IMG/VR virus record: IMGVR_UViG_3300029258_001256 | Location: 1 to 38,713 of that record | Length of the DNA stretch: 38,713 nt | Origin: a virus | Strand: one strand, 5' to 3' | Shown here: piece by piece, positions 38,566-38,713 of the stretch | Position numbering within the stretch: the first letter of the stretch is position 1 | Layout: each line of letters opens with the position of its first letter | The notes under the pieces: generated by a model | Told to the model about the DNA's origin: nothing | The model's input: the letters and a program-made list of their open reading frames with translations, nothing else | The model's database searches: none | Program-made: the position numbers and the translations under genes

Positions 38566-38713
38566 TTATCCTTCCGGTGGCTTTGCCAATTTAGATGTCA
38601 GGTTCTCGGGCTTACCAGTGTTGGCAACTCCGGGAACACGCAACCTCTTCGGCTGAAATGGCCCAGCAGGTCCACCAGTAGCACCCCGACCGGTGGCCTG
38701 TCTCAGCTTCTCG
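38566..38713 (-). CDS. 81-aa protein, 3' part (same gene as at 1-242)
   Basis: Repeats the coding sequence of the first 144 bases and adds the true end: one Gly codon completed across the join, then TAA at 38568-38566. Two bases later the ATG of the giant gene's N-terminal frame begins (38563). This entry is incomplete at its 5' side because the window ends. Confidence 0.75.
   Translation of the reverse strand, partial: EKLRQATGRGATGGPAGPFQPKRLRVPGVANTGKPENLTSKLAKPPEG
38570..38713. repeat. Right copy of 144-bp terminal direct repeat
   Basis: Identical to bases 1-144. One of the two copies should be removed to obtain the circular genome. Confidence 0.95.

Overview
The window reads as a complete temperate tailed-phage genome (Caudoviricetes). 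The first 144 bases recur exactly as the last 144 (1-144 = 38570-38713), so the contig closes into a circle of 38,569 bp and one small gene runs across the join. A tyrosine integrase, a LexA/CI-type repressor and a candidate attP (the 3' half of a tRNA-Ile(GAT) gene) mark it as able to form lysogens. The host cannot be named from the sequence. It is a bacterium whose tRNA-Ile ends as in the attP. A Chloroflexota host is only a guess from gene style. No tape-measure or major tail-tube protein is recognisable, and a giant virion protein lies between portal and scaffold, so a podovirus-like particle fits best, with moderate certainty.

Layout, in the direction of minus-strand transcription. (1) Control region 17.2-18.96 kb: divergent promoters, repressor and integrase on the plus strand with attP between them. 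(2) Early minus-strand operon from 17.15 kb down to about 5.9 kb: a ribbon-helix-helix protein, many tiny zinc-finger proteins, an HNH-HTH protein, a RecT-like annealing protein, MazG-like, DNA methyltransferase and ASCH proteins, an Ala-rich repeat protein, an iteron array beside a RecA-fold ATPase, and a RusA-like resolvase. A plus-strand HNH gene with its own promoter is inserted at 6.7 kb. (3) A plus-strand cluster of three small genes (5.2-5.9 kb) with its own promoter, operator-like repeats and terminator. (4) Packaging and head genes: TerS, HNH, three small proteins, TerL, portal, an 81-aa protein across the join, then from the right end a giant protein of about 2,328 aa, scaffold and major capsid protein. 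A three-gene plus-strand operon of micro membrane proteins sits at 31.2-31.6 kb. (5) Connector, tail and fibre genes 29-20 kb, then a metallophosphoesterase and a holin-like protein, ending at a strong terminator facing the integrase.

Minus-strand genes are packed tightly, commonly with ATGA, TGATG or TAATG overlaps, which points to translational coupling. Three reading frames appear broken by single-base indels (portal, N-terminus of the giant protein, and an early 73-aa protein). Sequencing error or recent decay cannot be told apart here. No endolysin, DNA polymerase or replicative helicase is recognisable.

The most unusual points are: three plus-strand genes whose -10 boxes lie 6-10 nt before the start codon (leaderless mRNAs); a repressor with Cys in place of the catalytic Ser; a fibre protein with 15 copies of a 20-residue repeat; the micro membrane-protein operon; the iteron array; a capsid-gene Shine-Dalgarno sequence inside a perfect hairpin; and intergenic GTTCTAG repeats around the terminase region. 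All functional statements come from motif reading by eye, without database searches.
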